Shown here in pieces: positions 51,171 to 59,587 of a DNA stretch of 64,000 nucleotides. The stretch spans positions 496,001-560,000 of the forward strand of contig NZ_JASZYS010000003.1 in NCBI RefSeq assembly GCF_030316845.1. The letters run 5' to 3'. The notes beneath the pieces were generated by a model that ran no database searches, was not told the origin of the DNA, and was given only the letters and a program-made list of their open reading frames with translations. Within the stretch, counting starts at the first letter, position 1. Every line of letters begins with the position of its first letter. The position numbers were made by a program, and so were the translations under genes. This stretch comes from Variovorax davisae. Lineage in GTDB: Bacteria > Pseudomonadota > Gammaproteobacteria > Burkholderiales > Burkholderiaceae_C.

Positions 51171-52142
51171 TTACCAGGGCCATGCCAGCAACGTGCCGAG
51201 ACCCTTGGAAACGGCGTACTCGTACAGAGATCTCGCGACGGTGAGGTCTTGAAGCGCGATGCCTGTCATATCGAAAACCGTCACCTCGTCTCTGGTGCGC
51301 CTAAAGGGGACATTAGCAGTTAGCAAATCGCCCAGCTCGGTGCACGGCAGTTTCGATGCCCATTGGCATTCGCCTATCGATCGAGCTTGCTCCTGGTCGT
51401 CAACAAAGACGCGAGCTCGTTCCAGAACGCCTGCCGGTAGCTCCCGCTTGCCAGCCGTGTCACTACCCACGCAGTTGATGTGGGTGCCCGGTCTCACCGC
51501 GTCGGCCTCGAAAAGCGGGCCGCCACCGGGCGTGGCCGTGATGACCACATCGCTGCCGGCGACCGCCTCGTTGCGGTCGGGAGCAGCTCGAACGTCAAAG
51601 GTTTTTTGGAAGACCGCTTCAAAGGCGGCGTCCTGCTTCCCATCAACGCTGATGTACTGAACACTGCGAAGTCGCGGAAGGACGCGAAGGGCATAGCGCA
51701 CTTGGACCCGAGCTTGCACCCCAGTGCCGAAGACACACAGCCGCTCACTATTCTCGCGGGCAAGCACTTGCAAGCCAAGGCCACCCGCAGCACCGGTCCG
51801 CTCTGTAGTGATCGCATTGCCATCCATCATGCATAGTGGCCGTCCGGTCTCCGGGTCGATAAGCAACACCGTAGCTTGATGAGGCTCCGAGCCCACCAAG
51901 CGGTTGTCGGGCCAGAATCCAGCGGCCTTGAAGCCAAGGAGATTCTGGCTGCTCACATCGCCTGCCTTGATGCCGAAGACACCGCCGGTGTGCAGCTTCT
52001 CTCGAATGAGCGGAAAGACTCGGCCTGCTCGTTGGCCGTGCAAAATGAATGCCTCACGAACCGCCGCGAGGACTTCCTGCGGATTTAGTGCATCGCAGAC
52101 CTTGTTACGGTCGAGCAGGAGAAGTTTTGCGTCATGTGGCAT
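51171..52142 (-). CDS. Ornithine cyclodeaminase/mu-crystallin family protein
   Basis: A 323-aa NAD(P)-dependent enzyme of the OCD family, which includes ketimine and imino acid reductases and deaminases. Visible are NLLGFKAAGFWPDN, LLIDPETGRPLCMMDGNAIT, TERTGAAGGLGLQVLAREN, the Rossmann LCVFGTGVQARVQVRYAL and SDVVITATPGGGPLF. It is preceded by the aldolase-like gene on the same strand. It resembles iminosuccinate reductase BhcD as much as true ornithine cyclodeaminase; sequence reading cannot decide. Probably the last gene of the operon. Confidence 0.87.
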   Translation of the reverse strand: MPHDAKLLLLDRNKVCDALNPQEVLAAVREAFILHGQRAGRVFPLIREKLHTGGVFGIKAGDVSSQNLLGFKAAGFWPDNRLVGSEPHQATVLLIDPETGRPLCMMDGNAITTERTGAAGGLGLQVLARENSERLCVFGTGVQARVQVRYALRVLPRLRSVQYISVDGKQDAAFEAVFQKTFDVRAAPDRNEAVAGSDVVITATPGGGPLFEADAVRPGTHINCVGSDTAGKRELPAGVLERARVFVDDQEQARSIGECQWASKLPCTELGDLLTANVPFRRTRDEVTVFDMTGIALQDLTVARSLYEYAVSKGLGTLLAWPW

Positions 52143-52415
52143 GGCAGACTAGAACAAAACACCATCGGGGGTGCCTGAAAAGGTAATGCGGCACGACGAA
52201 GGTGTGCCCAAAAAATGTGGATCGAACATTGCAGCTTGAGAATGCCCGTTTGCTGAGTGGTCTGCGCCGCCAAGCCGACGGTAGCGCCGATGCGCACAAC
52301 CAGCTCCCAGACTGGCTTCGTATGCGGCGGCGCCACAGTTCTCCCTGCAAAGTCCAGGCACAGTGGAAAACCTCGCACCCTTTGGTGGGAAATGACTCGT
52401 CCCGACTACGTGCCG

Positions 52416-53570
52416 TCACCATCCGCTGAATCGCTCCCAGATCGCAACGGAATCGCGATCGCTCGACACGACGTGATAGGCCGGGTGCTGTGCTCCGGTC
52501 GCGCAGGCATGGTTGGGGACTATGCGCAACTGGCTGCCAACCGGAAATCGGCCTTCCAAGTTTGCTGCCGCGTCTCCTGTCCAGCCGAGCACCCCGTGTT
52601 CCTGATTGGCCTCGTTGAAAACCAAGCCGTCGACAGGCCTTCCCTCGACGTCGCAGACCATGCCGTATCCGTAGTCGTGTGACTGTTTCTGGGTTCCGCG
52701 ATCACGGCTCATGGCCATCCATCCTCCGTCGGTGATGATCCAGCCCGCATCAGGACGATGGCCGATGACCGTGCATAGAACGGAAAGTGCGATGTCTTCC
52801 TGCCTGCATACGCCCACTTCAGCCATTACAAGGTCGAAGAAGACATAAACTCCCGCACGCACTTCGGTAACTCCATCCAGCCGGCGAGCACTCAGTGCCG
52901 TGGGTGTTGAGCCGATGCTGACCACTTCGCATGAATGCCCGACGGCGCGGAGTCGTTCTGCAGCGTGAACACAACCAGCACGCTCCCTCTCGGCAATCGC
53001 TGCAAGTGCGTCATCGGTGCGGAGAGAATACGAACTGCCTGCGTGCGTCAAGACGCCTTGTAGGTGGCCGCCACACGCATTCTCCAAGCGAAGCGCGTTG
53101 GCAATCTCCAACAGCACGGGTGAGTCCGCGTCAATGCCCGACCGATGGCCGTCCGTGTCCACCTCAATCATTACCTCGAACCGCTGCGCATGGTCGATTC
53201 CAAACTGCGAGAGCTGTTTCGCCACCACCACCGACTCGATTAGCAGCGAGAGCTTCAGTCCTGCCCTGACAAGTCGCAGCGCGTGGTCGAACTTTGAAGG
53301 AACGATAGCGACAGCATAGAGAATGTCATCGACGCCTTCTGCATGGAGTCGTTCCGCTTCTTTCAGCGTCGAAACCGTGATTCCGCGTGCTCCGGCCGCG
53401 ATCTGGCGCTTGATGACATCGGGGCATTTGCTTGTCTTCGCATGGGGCCTGAAACGAACACCAAGATCATTCATGCGAGTCTGCATACGATCGATGTTGC
53501 GATTCATGCGGTCTTCGTCCAACAGAAGAACGGGCGTTTCAATCTGAGAAAAAGTGGTTTTCGAACTCAT
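52416..53570 (-). CDS. Alanine-racemase-fold PLP enzyme, D-threonine/3-hydroxyaspartate aldolase-like
   Basis: A 384-aa fold-type III PLP enzyme of the DSD1/D-threonine aldolase family. The N-terminal TPVLLLDEDRMNRNIDRMQ and the PLP-lysine motif VRFRPHAKTSKCPDV are clear. QGVLTHAGSSYS, VSIGSTPTAL and a C-terminal metal motif near VPNHACATG follow. These enzymes cleave or dehydrate beta-hydroxy-D-amino acids (threonine, serine, 3-hydroxyaspartate). A 273-bp gap without a convincing gene separates it from the OCD-family gene. Confidence 0.87.
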   Translation of the reverse strand: MSSKTTFSQIETPVLLLDEDRMNRNIDRMQTRMNDLGVRFRPHAKTSKCPDVIKRQIAAGARGITVSTLKEAERLHAEGVDDILYAVAIVPSKFDHALRLVRAGLKLSLLIESVVVAKQLSQFGIDHAQRFEVMIEVDTDGHRSGIDADSPVLLEIANALRLENACGGHLQGVLTHAGSSYSLRTDDALAAIAERERAGCVHAAERLRAVGHSCEVVSIGSTPTALSARRLDGVTEVRAGVYVFFDLVMAEVGVCRQEDIALSVLCTVIGHRPDAGWIITDGGWMAMSRDRGTQKQSHDYGYGMVCDVEGRPVDGLVFNEANQEHGVLGWTGDAAANLEGRFPVGSQLRIVPNHACATGAQHPAYHVVSSDRDSVAIWERFSGW

Positions 53571-53621
53571 AGGTAAGGATTGATGGTGAGGGGGATGCAG
53601 ACCGTTCGGATCCTGGTCTCT

Positions 53622-54809
53622 CTACGCCTGATCGCCTTGCGCCAGAAAGTGCTCCGTGAGACGGACCCAATAGGCCGCGCCGATCGAAAGGCATTTGTCG
53701 TTGAAGTCGAAGGAAGGGCTATGAACCATGCACTCATGGGCTTCGTCGTTGTTGCCTATGAACAGGTACGAGCCAGGGCACTTCTCGAGCATGAATGCAA
53801 AGTCCTCACCATTCATTTGCATGTCTGCGTTCTCGATCACTCCGTCTTCTCCGAGCCATTCGAGTGCAAGGTCGCGGGCAATTTTGGTCTCTCTCGGATG
53901 GTTAACCAAGACGGGATAGCGCCAGTGATACGTTACCTTGGCGGTCGCGCCGTAGGACGCCGCTTGGGCTTCTGCGACTTCTGCAATGCGTTCGCGTAGA
54001 AATGCACGAGTCGCGGGCCGTAAGGCTCGGACGGTGAGCTTGAGTTGCGCTGATTCGGGGATGACGTTGGGGGCCTCGCCTGCATGGAACGAACCGACGG
54101 TCACCACCGCGGCGTCCATAGCCTCGATGTTGCGGGAGACGATCGACTGGAGCGCGATGACGATGTTTGATGCGGCGAGGATGGGATCTACGGCCTTGGC
54201 CGGTGTGGCGCCGTGTCCGCCTATGCCTGTCACGTCGATCACTACCGTATCCGATGACGCCATAAAGGGGCCTTCGCGGAAGCCAAGCTTGCCTGCGGGA
54301 TAGCCAGGCATGTTATGCATGGCAAAAATGGCATCGCAAGGAAACTTTTCGAAGAGGCCGTCTTCAAGCATTTTGCGCGCGCCGGCGAGGCCTTCCTCCG
54401 CCGGCTGGAAAATCAGATGGATGGTGCCATCGAACTTACGCGTTTGAGCCAGCTCTTGCGCCGCCGCAAGAAGCATGGTCGTGTGACCATCATGCCCGCA
54501 CGCATGCATCTTGCCCGGCGACGCGCTCGAATAGGCGATGTCCGAGGTTTCATGGATCGGCAACGCATCCATATCCGCGCGGAGCCCCATCGTTCTAGCC
54601 GATCTCCCCAGCTTCAGGGATCCGATGACCCCGGTTCCTCCGATGCCCCGATGGACGTCGTATCCCCACTCCGTGAGCTTGGATGCGATCAGGTCGCTGG
54701 TCCTGAACTCTTCGAAGCCAAGCTCAGGGTGAGAGTGGATGTCGCGGCGGATGCGGCAAAACTCGTCCTCTCGTTCCACTATACCTTGCGGTATGAAGCC
54801 GCCCTTCAT
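53622..54809 (-). CDS. M20 family amidohydrolase (hippurate hydrolase-like)
   Basis: A 395-aa zinc amidohydrolase of the M20D/HipO group. It shows IRRDIHSHPELGFEEFRT, GLRADMDALPIHE, the metal motif MHACGHDGHTTMLL, IFQPAEEGLAGARKM and VTGIGGHGATPAKAVDPI. The start at 54809 follows a GAGGG site and gives the family N-terminus; the frame extends to 54893. It hydrolyses N-acyl amino acids. Between a Bug receptor and two amino-acid enzymes it would release the free amino acid from an imported N-acyl conjugate. Confidence 0.88.
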   Translation of the reverse strand: MKGGFIPQGIVEREDEFCRIRRDIHSHPELGFEEFRTSDLIASKLTEWGYDVHRGIGGTGVIGSLKLGRSARTMGLRADMDALPIHETSDIAYSSASPGKMHACGHDGHTTMLLAAAQELAQTRKFDGTIHLIFQPAEEGLAGARKMLEDGLFEKFPCDAIFAMHNMPGYPAGKLGFREGPFMASSDTVVIDVTGIGGHGATPAKAVDPILAASNIVIALQSIVSRNIEAMDAAVVTVGSFHAGEAPNVIPESAQLKLTVRALRPATRAFLRERIAEVAEAQAASYGATAKVTYHWRYPVLVNHPRETKIARDLALEWLGEDGVIENADMQMNGEDFAFMLEKCPGSYLFIGNNDEAHECMVHSPSFDFNDKCLSIGAAYWVRLTEHFLAQGDQA

Positions 54810-54941
54810 CGCGCCGCCCTCACCAAGTGTCCCATCTGTTGGATTGAGGATCTCCACGCTATCGCGAAAAACGGCTGCACTAAGCTCGCACACGTTGCAT
54901 GAGTAATGAGATTCAGATAACTGGTTGTCATAACTGAGCGC

Positions 54942-55937
54942 CTACTTGTCGAGCTTGGCGAAAGCGACGACCTTCTGTAGCTTCCTTGTGTCATCGGAGA
55001 TCATCTGCGCCAGGTCTTCGTCTCCCTTTGCAACGGTAACGCTCGCTTGCTCGAACGCCCGCGCGACGGTCGCATCCCGCAGTGCTGCTCGCAGCGCTGC
55101 GCGGAGTTTGGCAATGACGGAAGCTGGTGTCCCGCGCGGAGCCATCATTGCGTACCAGCCGACCAACTCATAGCCCTTGAAGGCAGGGTGCTCGGCGAAG
55201 GCCGGCACTTGAGGCAACTCGGGAAAGCGTTGAGCCCCCGTCACGGCGATGGGCACAACACGACCGGATTCGATGAACGGCTTCGCTGAACTGGGCGCCA
55301 TGAAGCCGAACTCGAGATTTCCACCTGCTAAGTCGTTTCCTATCGCAGCGATGCCACGATAGGGTACGTGAGTCATAGCAAGATCTGCGCGCTCCTTCGC
55401 CATTTCGCCGGCTAGATGCAATATGGATCCAATCCCGGAACTCCCGTAACTGAACTTGCCGGGGTTTTTCTTGACCGCCGAAACGAATCCATCCAGTGTG
55501 GTGACGCCTGATTGCTTGGAAGCGACGAGAACCAGCGCTTGTGAGCCAATCAGGCCGACAGGCACCAAGTCCTTCATCCCGTCATATCTCTGCGTTGGAT
55601 TGATCAGCTTCGTCGCAACGATCTCGTTGCTTGAGCCGACTAGCAATGTGTGCCCGTTGGCTGGAGAACCTACGACTTTCTGGGCACCGATCGCGCCCGC
55701 GGCACCGCCGACGTTGTCGATCACGATCGTCGCTGAGAGGCTTTTCGCAAGTGCTTCAGAGAGGTTCCGCGCTGCGAAGTCGACGCTGCCGCCCGCCGGG
55801 TAGCCGACGACGATGGTCACGGGCCTCATCCCGGGGTAGTCCTCCTGCGCAGTCGCCTCACCCATGAACACTGTGCCAAGCGCGGCCATCGCAAATAGCC
55901 CTGCCAGGCACTTTCCGGAAACCAGCATGTTGAACAT
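54942..55937 (-). CDS. Bug/TctC-family periplasmic binding protein
   Basis: A 331-aa Bug receptor. The signal peptide is CLAGLFAMAALGTVFMGEATAQ. The mature protein has VTIVVGYPAGGSVDFAARNL (canonical GGSxD), IVIDNVGGAAGAIGAQ and ANGHTLLVGSSNE (unusual ANG for PDG). First gene of the minus-strand operon with the M20 hydrolase 132 bp downstream, and divergent from a LysR gene. No TctAB partner. Confidence 0.9.
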   Translation of the reverse strand: MFNMLVSGKCLAGLFAMAALGTVFMGEATAQEDYPGMRPVTIVVGYPAGGSVDFAARNLSEALAKSLSATIVIDNVGGAAGAIGAQKVVGSPANGHTLLVGSSNEIVATKLINPTQRYDGMKDLVPVGLIGSQALVLVASKQSGVTTLDGFVSAVKKNPGKFSYGSSGIGSILHLAGEMAKERADLAMTHVPYRGIAAIGNDLAGGNLEFGFMAPSSAKPFIESGRVVPIAVTGAQRFPELPQVPAFAEHPAFKGYELVGWYAMMAPRGTPASVIAKLRAALRAALRDATVARAFEQASVTVAKGDEDLAQMISDDTRKLQKVVAFAKLDK

Positions 55938-56030
55938 AGACCGTCACTAAGAATGTTGAGGCAATGACTATAGGAATGAAGGCTCCAGTTGCGTTTAACA
56001 TGTTGTTGATTGACGATTAAGCAGGATTTA

Positions 56031-56951
56031 ATGATCGATCTCGATGACCTTCGCCTCTTCCGTGCGCTACGCTTGACCGGTTCACTCGCTGGTGCAGGGC
56101 GCATGCTTGACCTGACGACCGCAGCCATGTCCATCCGCCTCAAGAAGCTCGAGGAGCGCATCGGAACGATTCTTGTCTTGCGCGGCGCGCGCGGCGTCAG
56201 CTTTACCGACGAGGGGGAACGACTGCTTCGTGAAGCCGGTGAGCTGCTGGAAAGAATCGAGGCACTACCCGCCCTTGTTTCAGGGTCTGCGCATTCGATG
56301 GCGGGAACTTTGAAGATCCAAGCACCGTTTGGGTTTGGGCGTCAGCACGTCGCACCAATCGTGAGCGACTTTCATCGGATGTATCCGCGCATACAGGTGC
56401 TCCTCCACCTTTCGGACCGCCCGCTTGTCGATACGACCGGCATGGACCTTGTCATCCACATTGGCGACGTGAAGGAGTCCTCGTGGATTGCGCACGTCCT
56501 TGCTCCAAACAGGCGAATCCTTTGCGCCAGCCCGACTTACCTTCAGCGTTCTAAACCCGTATCACATCCGTCCGACCTCTCGGCACACGAGTGCCTCTGC
56601 ATACGCGAGAACGACGAGGACTCCACCCGTTGGCATTTCACGGCTGTTCGTGACGCCAAACTGCCGGACTCGCGTCGTTCGATCAGGGTACAGGTGCGGG
56701 GATCCCTGGCTTCGAACGATGGCGAAGTGGTAACCCGATGGGCTCAATCCGGTATGGGAATCATGGCCCGCTCTGAATGGGCTGCCGCGCCGCTCATCGC
56801 GAACTCGGAACTAGTCCACGTCCTGCCCTTGTGGGAACTGGTGCCGGCTCCAGTGCTAGGGCTCGCGCCCGTACGTACGGCGGCATCGGGACGTTTGCGC
56901 GCGTTCCTTGAATTCAGCAAGCGAGCGCTTCATCCCGTTCCGTGGAGGTGA
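56031..56951 (+). CDS. LysR-family transcriptional regulator
   Basis: A 306-aa LysR regulator: IDLDDLRLFRALRLTGSLAG, then AGRMLDLTTAAMSIRLKKLE and RGVSFTDEGERLLREA, followed by an effector domain (GTLKIQAPFGFGRQHVAPI; GMDLVIHIGDVKESSW; WAQSGMGIMARSEW). The ATG at 56031 matches the family; a TTG start at 56010 is open in frame. It is divergent from the Bug/M20/aldolase/OCD operon and probably controls it. Confidence 0.9.
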   Translation: MIDLDDLRLFRALRLTGSLAGAGRMLDLTTAAMSIRLKKLEERIGTILVLRGARGVSFTDEGERLLREAGELLERIEALPALVSGSAHSMAGTLKIQAPFGFGRQHVAPIVSDFHRMYPRIQVLLHLSDRPLVDTTGMDLVIHIGDVKESSWIAHVLAPNRRILCASPTYLQRSKPVSHPSDLSAHECLCIRENDEDSTRWHFTAVRDAKLPDSRRSIRVQVRGSLASNDGEVVTRWAQSGMGIMARSEWAAAPLIANSELVHVLPLWELVPAPVLGLAPVRTAASGRLRAFLEFSKRALHPVPWR

Positions 56952-57130
56952 AGCCGGCGGGTTAGGCTTGCTTCTCAAGCCCATTCTTCAACATCTTCAC
57001 CACTCAATCTCTTCAGAGTGTTGAGCGTCCGCGATCTCCAGGCGATTCAGGGGACACTGCCACTCAACGCGATGCAAAGTGTCCCGATGAGCTGGGTGAA
57101 GCCAGTTGGGGCGGGAAAAAGGCTGTCGCC

Positions 57131-57718
57131 TCAGCCTTGCTTGATGAAGTTCTGAAGGATGAGCGGCCCTCCCATGCCAATCAGAGCGCCGCCTTCGTTG
57201 ACTCTCCCGAGCGACACAGGGGAGAACCCGAGCTCGCCGACCAGCTTGGCAATCGACGCCTCGGCGGCCTGGTCGTTGCTCGACACGAACATGACGCGCC
57301 GCCCGCCGCTTTCGGCGGGGTCCTTCGCCAGCAGCTTCGCCGGCAACTGGTTGAGAGTCTTGACCAACTTCGCACCGGGGAACGCTGACGCCACCACGTC
57401 GGTGGAGGCTCGCCCCTCTAGTTCCTCCGGCGAGACGCCGTAGGTGTTCATTGCGTCCACCACGACCTTGCCGGACCAATTCGTGAGGGCATGGGCGACT
57501 GCGGTGTGCGCACGGAACGGGACCGCCAGGATGACCACGTCGGCCTTGAGTGCGTCATGCAGCGTTGCGGGAACGATCTCGCTGCCGAGCTCCTCGGCCA
57601 TCGCCGCGATGGATTCGGGGCCGCGCGTGTTGGCGATCTTCACGGTGATACCACTGCGGGCGAACTGCGTGGCCAGGGAGGCGCCGACATTGCCGGAACC
57701 GATGATGGAATAGGTCAT
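57131..57718 (-). CDS. F420-dependent NADP reductase-like Rossmann protein
   Basis: A 195-aa NAD(P)-binding protein of the F420H2:NADP oxidoreductase family (NADP-binding domain). It shows YSIIGSGNVGASLATQFAR, VKIANTRGPESIA, DVVILAVPFRAH, GKVVVDAMNTYG and LVKTLNQLPAKLLA. Cofactor F420 is not expected in this host, so it is more likely an NADPH-linked reductase. The start at 57718 follows AAGGA. It lies 47 bp after azoR, likely one operon. Confidence 0.85.
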   Translation of the reverse strand: MTYSIIGSGNVGASLATQFARSGITVKIANTRGPESIAAMAEELGSEIVPATLHDALKADVVILAVPFRAHTAVAHALTNWSGKVVVDAMNTYGVSPEELEGRASTDVVASAFPGAKLVKTLNQLPAKLLAKDPAESGGRRVMFVSSNDQAAEASIAKLVGELGFSPVSLGRVNEGGALIGMGGPLILQNFIKQG

Positions 57719-57765
57719 GAGAAATCCTTGAATGAGATGGGTTTTTCGGATGTGGGGGCGATGAC

Positions 57766-58374
57766 TCAGGTCGTGATGCCGGCGATGTCTTCGAGGGCTC
57801 TTGCCACGGCGGCCTGTCTGGCGTCCGGACTGCACGCGAGGCCTTCCGCGCGCACCACCGTCACGTCGGTCACCCCCAGGAACTTCAACAGGCCAAGTAG
57901 GTAGCTCTCCTGGTGCTCAAAAGCGGCACCCGGGCTCCCAGCCGAATAAACACCGCCACGCGACGATGCAATGAAGGCCTTCTTGTTCATCAGCAGGCCT
58001 TCGGGGCCAGTGGCTGTGTAGCGGAAGGTCTTGCCTGCCACGGCAATGCGGTCAATCCAGGCCTTGAGCGGCGTGGGAATCGACAGGTTGTACATCGGCG
58101 CACCGATGACCAGGATGTCCGATGCGAAAAGCTCGTCCATGTACGCGTTGCCCTTGAGCAAGTCGGCGGTCATGGTTGCGTCATCCGTCGCTGCGCCCTG
58201 GAAGGCGGCCATGTGCGCGCCCGACAGATGCAAGGCCGGGTCGGCGGACAGGTCGCGAGATACGACGCGGATGCCTGGGTGCAAGGCCCTTTGGCGCGCG
58301 ACGAGTTCGGCGGAGAGTTGGCGACTGACGGATGCCGTGCCGAGGACGCTGGAATCGAGATGAAGGAGTTGCAT
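57766..58374 (-). CDS. azoR: FMN-dependent NADH-azoreductase
   Basis: A 202-aa flavodoxin-fold quinone/azoreductase. It shows LLHLDSSVLGTASVSRQLSA (FMN phosphate loop), DILVIGAPMYNLSIPTPLKA, WIDRIAVAGKTFRYTATGPE, SRGGVYSAGSPGAAFEHQES and YLLGLLKFLGVTDVTVVRAEG. It reduces quinones and azo dyes with NADH. It is divergent from a LysR gene with a palindromic site between. Such pairs often respond to quinone or aromatic stress. Confidence 0.9.
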   Translation of the reverse strand: MQLLHLDSSVLGTASVSRQLSAELVARQRALHPGIRVVSRDLSADPALHLSGAHMAAFQGAATDDATMTADLLKGNAYMDELFASDILVIGAPMYNLSIPTPLKAWIDRIAVAGKTFRYTATGPEGLLMNKKAFIASSRGGVYSAGSPGAAFEHQESYLLGLLKFLGVTDVTVVRAEGLACSPDARQAAVARALEDIAGITT

Positions 58375-58516
58375 GGGGTGCCTCTAGGGGGAAGGGTTGA
58401 ACTGCTTGGCTACTTTCGAACTCACCCTCACGCGTCGGAAACCGGCTGGACGGCGTCGATGAATCGATGGACTAGACTGTGCCGGGCCGCTGCCATCCTG
58501 AATAGACGGTATATTG

Positions 58517-58531
58517 AGATGCAAACCATCT
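58517..58531. promoter_or_regulatory. LysR-type operator candidate
   Basis: AGATG-CAAAC-CATCT, 5-bp arms with a 5-nt spacer, lies 25 bp before the LysR ATG in the divergent azoR/LysR spacer. The interrupted dyad fits the LysR T-N11-A style. Confidence 0.45.
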
Positions 58532-58556
58532 GTTTTTGGGATGGAAGGAGCGCTCG

Positions 58557-59495
58557 ATGCTTGATGGTGTTTCCCTGGACCAGCTCAGGACCTTCATCGC
58601 GGCCGCGGACGAAGGCAGTTTTTCCGCGGCGGCGAAGAAGCTCAACCGCGTTCAATCCGCTGTGAGCGGGTGGGTTGGTGGGCTGGAAGAGCAAATCGGC
58701 GTCGTGCTCTTTGACCGTTCGGGTCGATTTCCGAAGCTCACCGCGGAGGGCGTGCTGCTGCTGGCAGACGCTCGCAATGTCATCTCGGGGGTGGACACCC
58801 TCAAGGCCCGTGCCAAGCTCATGACGTCAGGGCTCGAAGCGGAACTTTCGGTGGTGGTCGATGTTTTCTTCCCGACCGATATCGTCTCCGCAGCAGCAAA
58901 AGCATTCGCAAGCCAGTTTCCGTTGACACCGCTACGGCTCTTCGTGGAGGGACTGGGCGCAGGGTATGAACCGGTGCTCGATGAGCGTTGCAGTCTTGGA
59001 ATTCTGGCGACGCTGCCTGTCGCATTTCCATCGCTCGTGAGCGAGCGCATCGGTGAACTGGTGCTGGTCACAGTGGCCGCGGCGAGCCATCCTCTGGCGA
59101 ATGTGGGACATCGAATTCCCAAGCGGACTTTGGCCAGACACGTGCAACTCGTGCTGACGGACCGGTCGAGCTTGATGGAGGGCCAAGATTATGGAGTCAT
59201 GTCCCCCTCGACCTGGCGTCTCGCAGACCTCTCGACCAAACACGCATTCCTCAAGGACGGTGTCGGGTGGGGAAGCATGCCCCTTCACATGGTCGAGAGT
59301 GACATCGCTACCGGCAGGTTGGTTGTTCTGGATGTCGAGGGCATGCCTCCAAGCGGCTTCATGTTGACAATATCGGCAGTCCACCAAGCGTCAACGTCCC
59401 CTGGGCCCGCAGGCAGATGGTTCATCGACCACTTGAAGCCCAGCACAGCCAGTGGTCCGCATAACGACCTCGTGCATCGCATGCGCCGGCAATGA
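58557..59495 (+). CDS. LysR-family transcriptional regulator
   Basis: A 312-aa LysR regulator: VSLDQLRTFIAAADEGSFSA, then AAKKLNRVQSAVSGWVGGLE and RFPKLTAEGVLLLADA, with an effector domain (ELSVVVDVFFPTDIVSAAAK; DERCSLGILATLPVAF). The start at 58557 follows AAGGAG at good distance. It is divergent from azoR, the likely target. It ends near the decayed right-hand zone. Confidence 0.9.
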   Translation: MLDGVSLDQLRTFIAAADEGSFSAAAKKLNRVQSAVSGWVGGLEEQIGVVLFDRSGRFPKLTAEGVLLLADARNVISGVDTLKARAKLMTSGLEAELSVVVDVFFPTDIVSAAAKAFASQFPLTPLRLFVEGLGAGYEPVLDERCSLGILATLPVAFPSLVSERIGELVLVTVAAASHPLANVGHRIPKRTLARHVQLVLTDRSSLMEGQDYGVMSPSTWRLADLSTKHAFLKDGVGWGSMPLHMVESDIATGRLVVLDVEGMPPSGFMLTISAVHQASTSPGPAGRWFIDHLKPSTASGPHNDLVHRMRRQ

Positions 59496-59587
59496 GATTG
59501 AGTTCACGGCGGATTGGCGTCGCGGGGGCGGCCCGCGCCCGCGGCGCCCGAAATCGAGTCACTTCTCCAGGCCGCGCAGTCACCCGG

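Noticed and set aside
51171-52142. Confident ornithine cyclodeaminase call
   Set aside because: The OCD family is functionally mixed (ketimine, iminosuccinate and other reductases) and there are no ornithine or arginine genes nearby; only the family was called.
57051-57085. GGGACACT/AGTGTCCC inverted repeat between convergent genes
   Set aside because: The arms are perfect, but the 19-nt loop and lack of T-runs make a terminator doubtful, and no IS sequence is recognisable around it.
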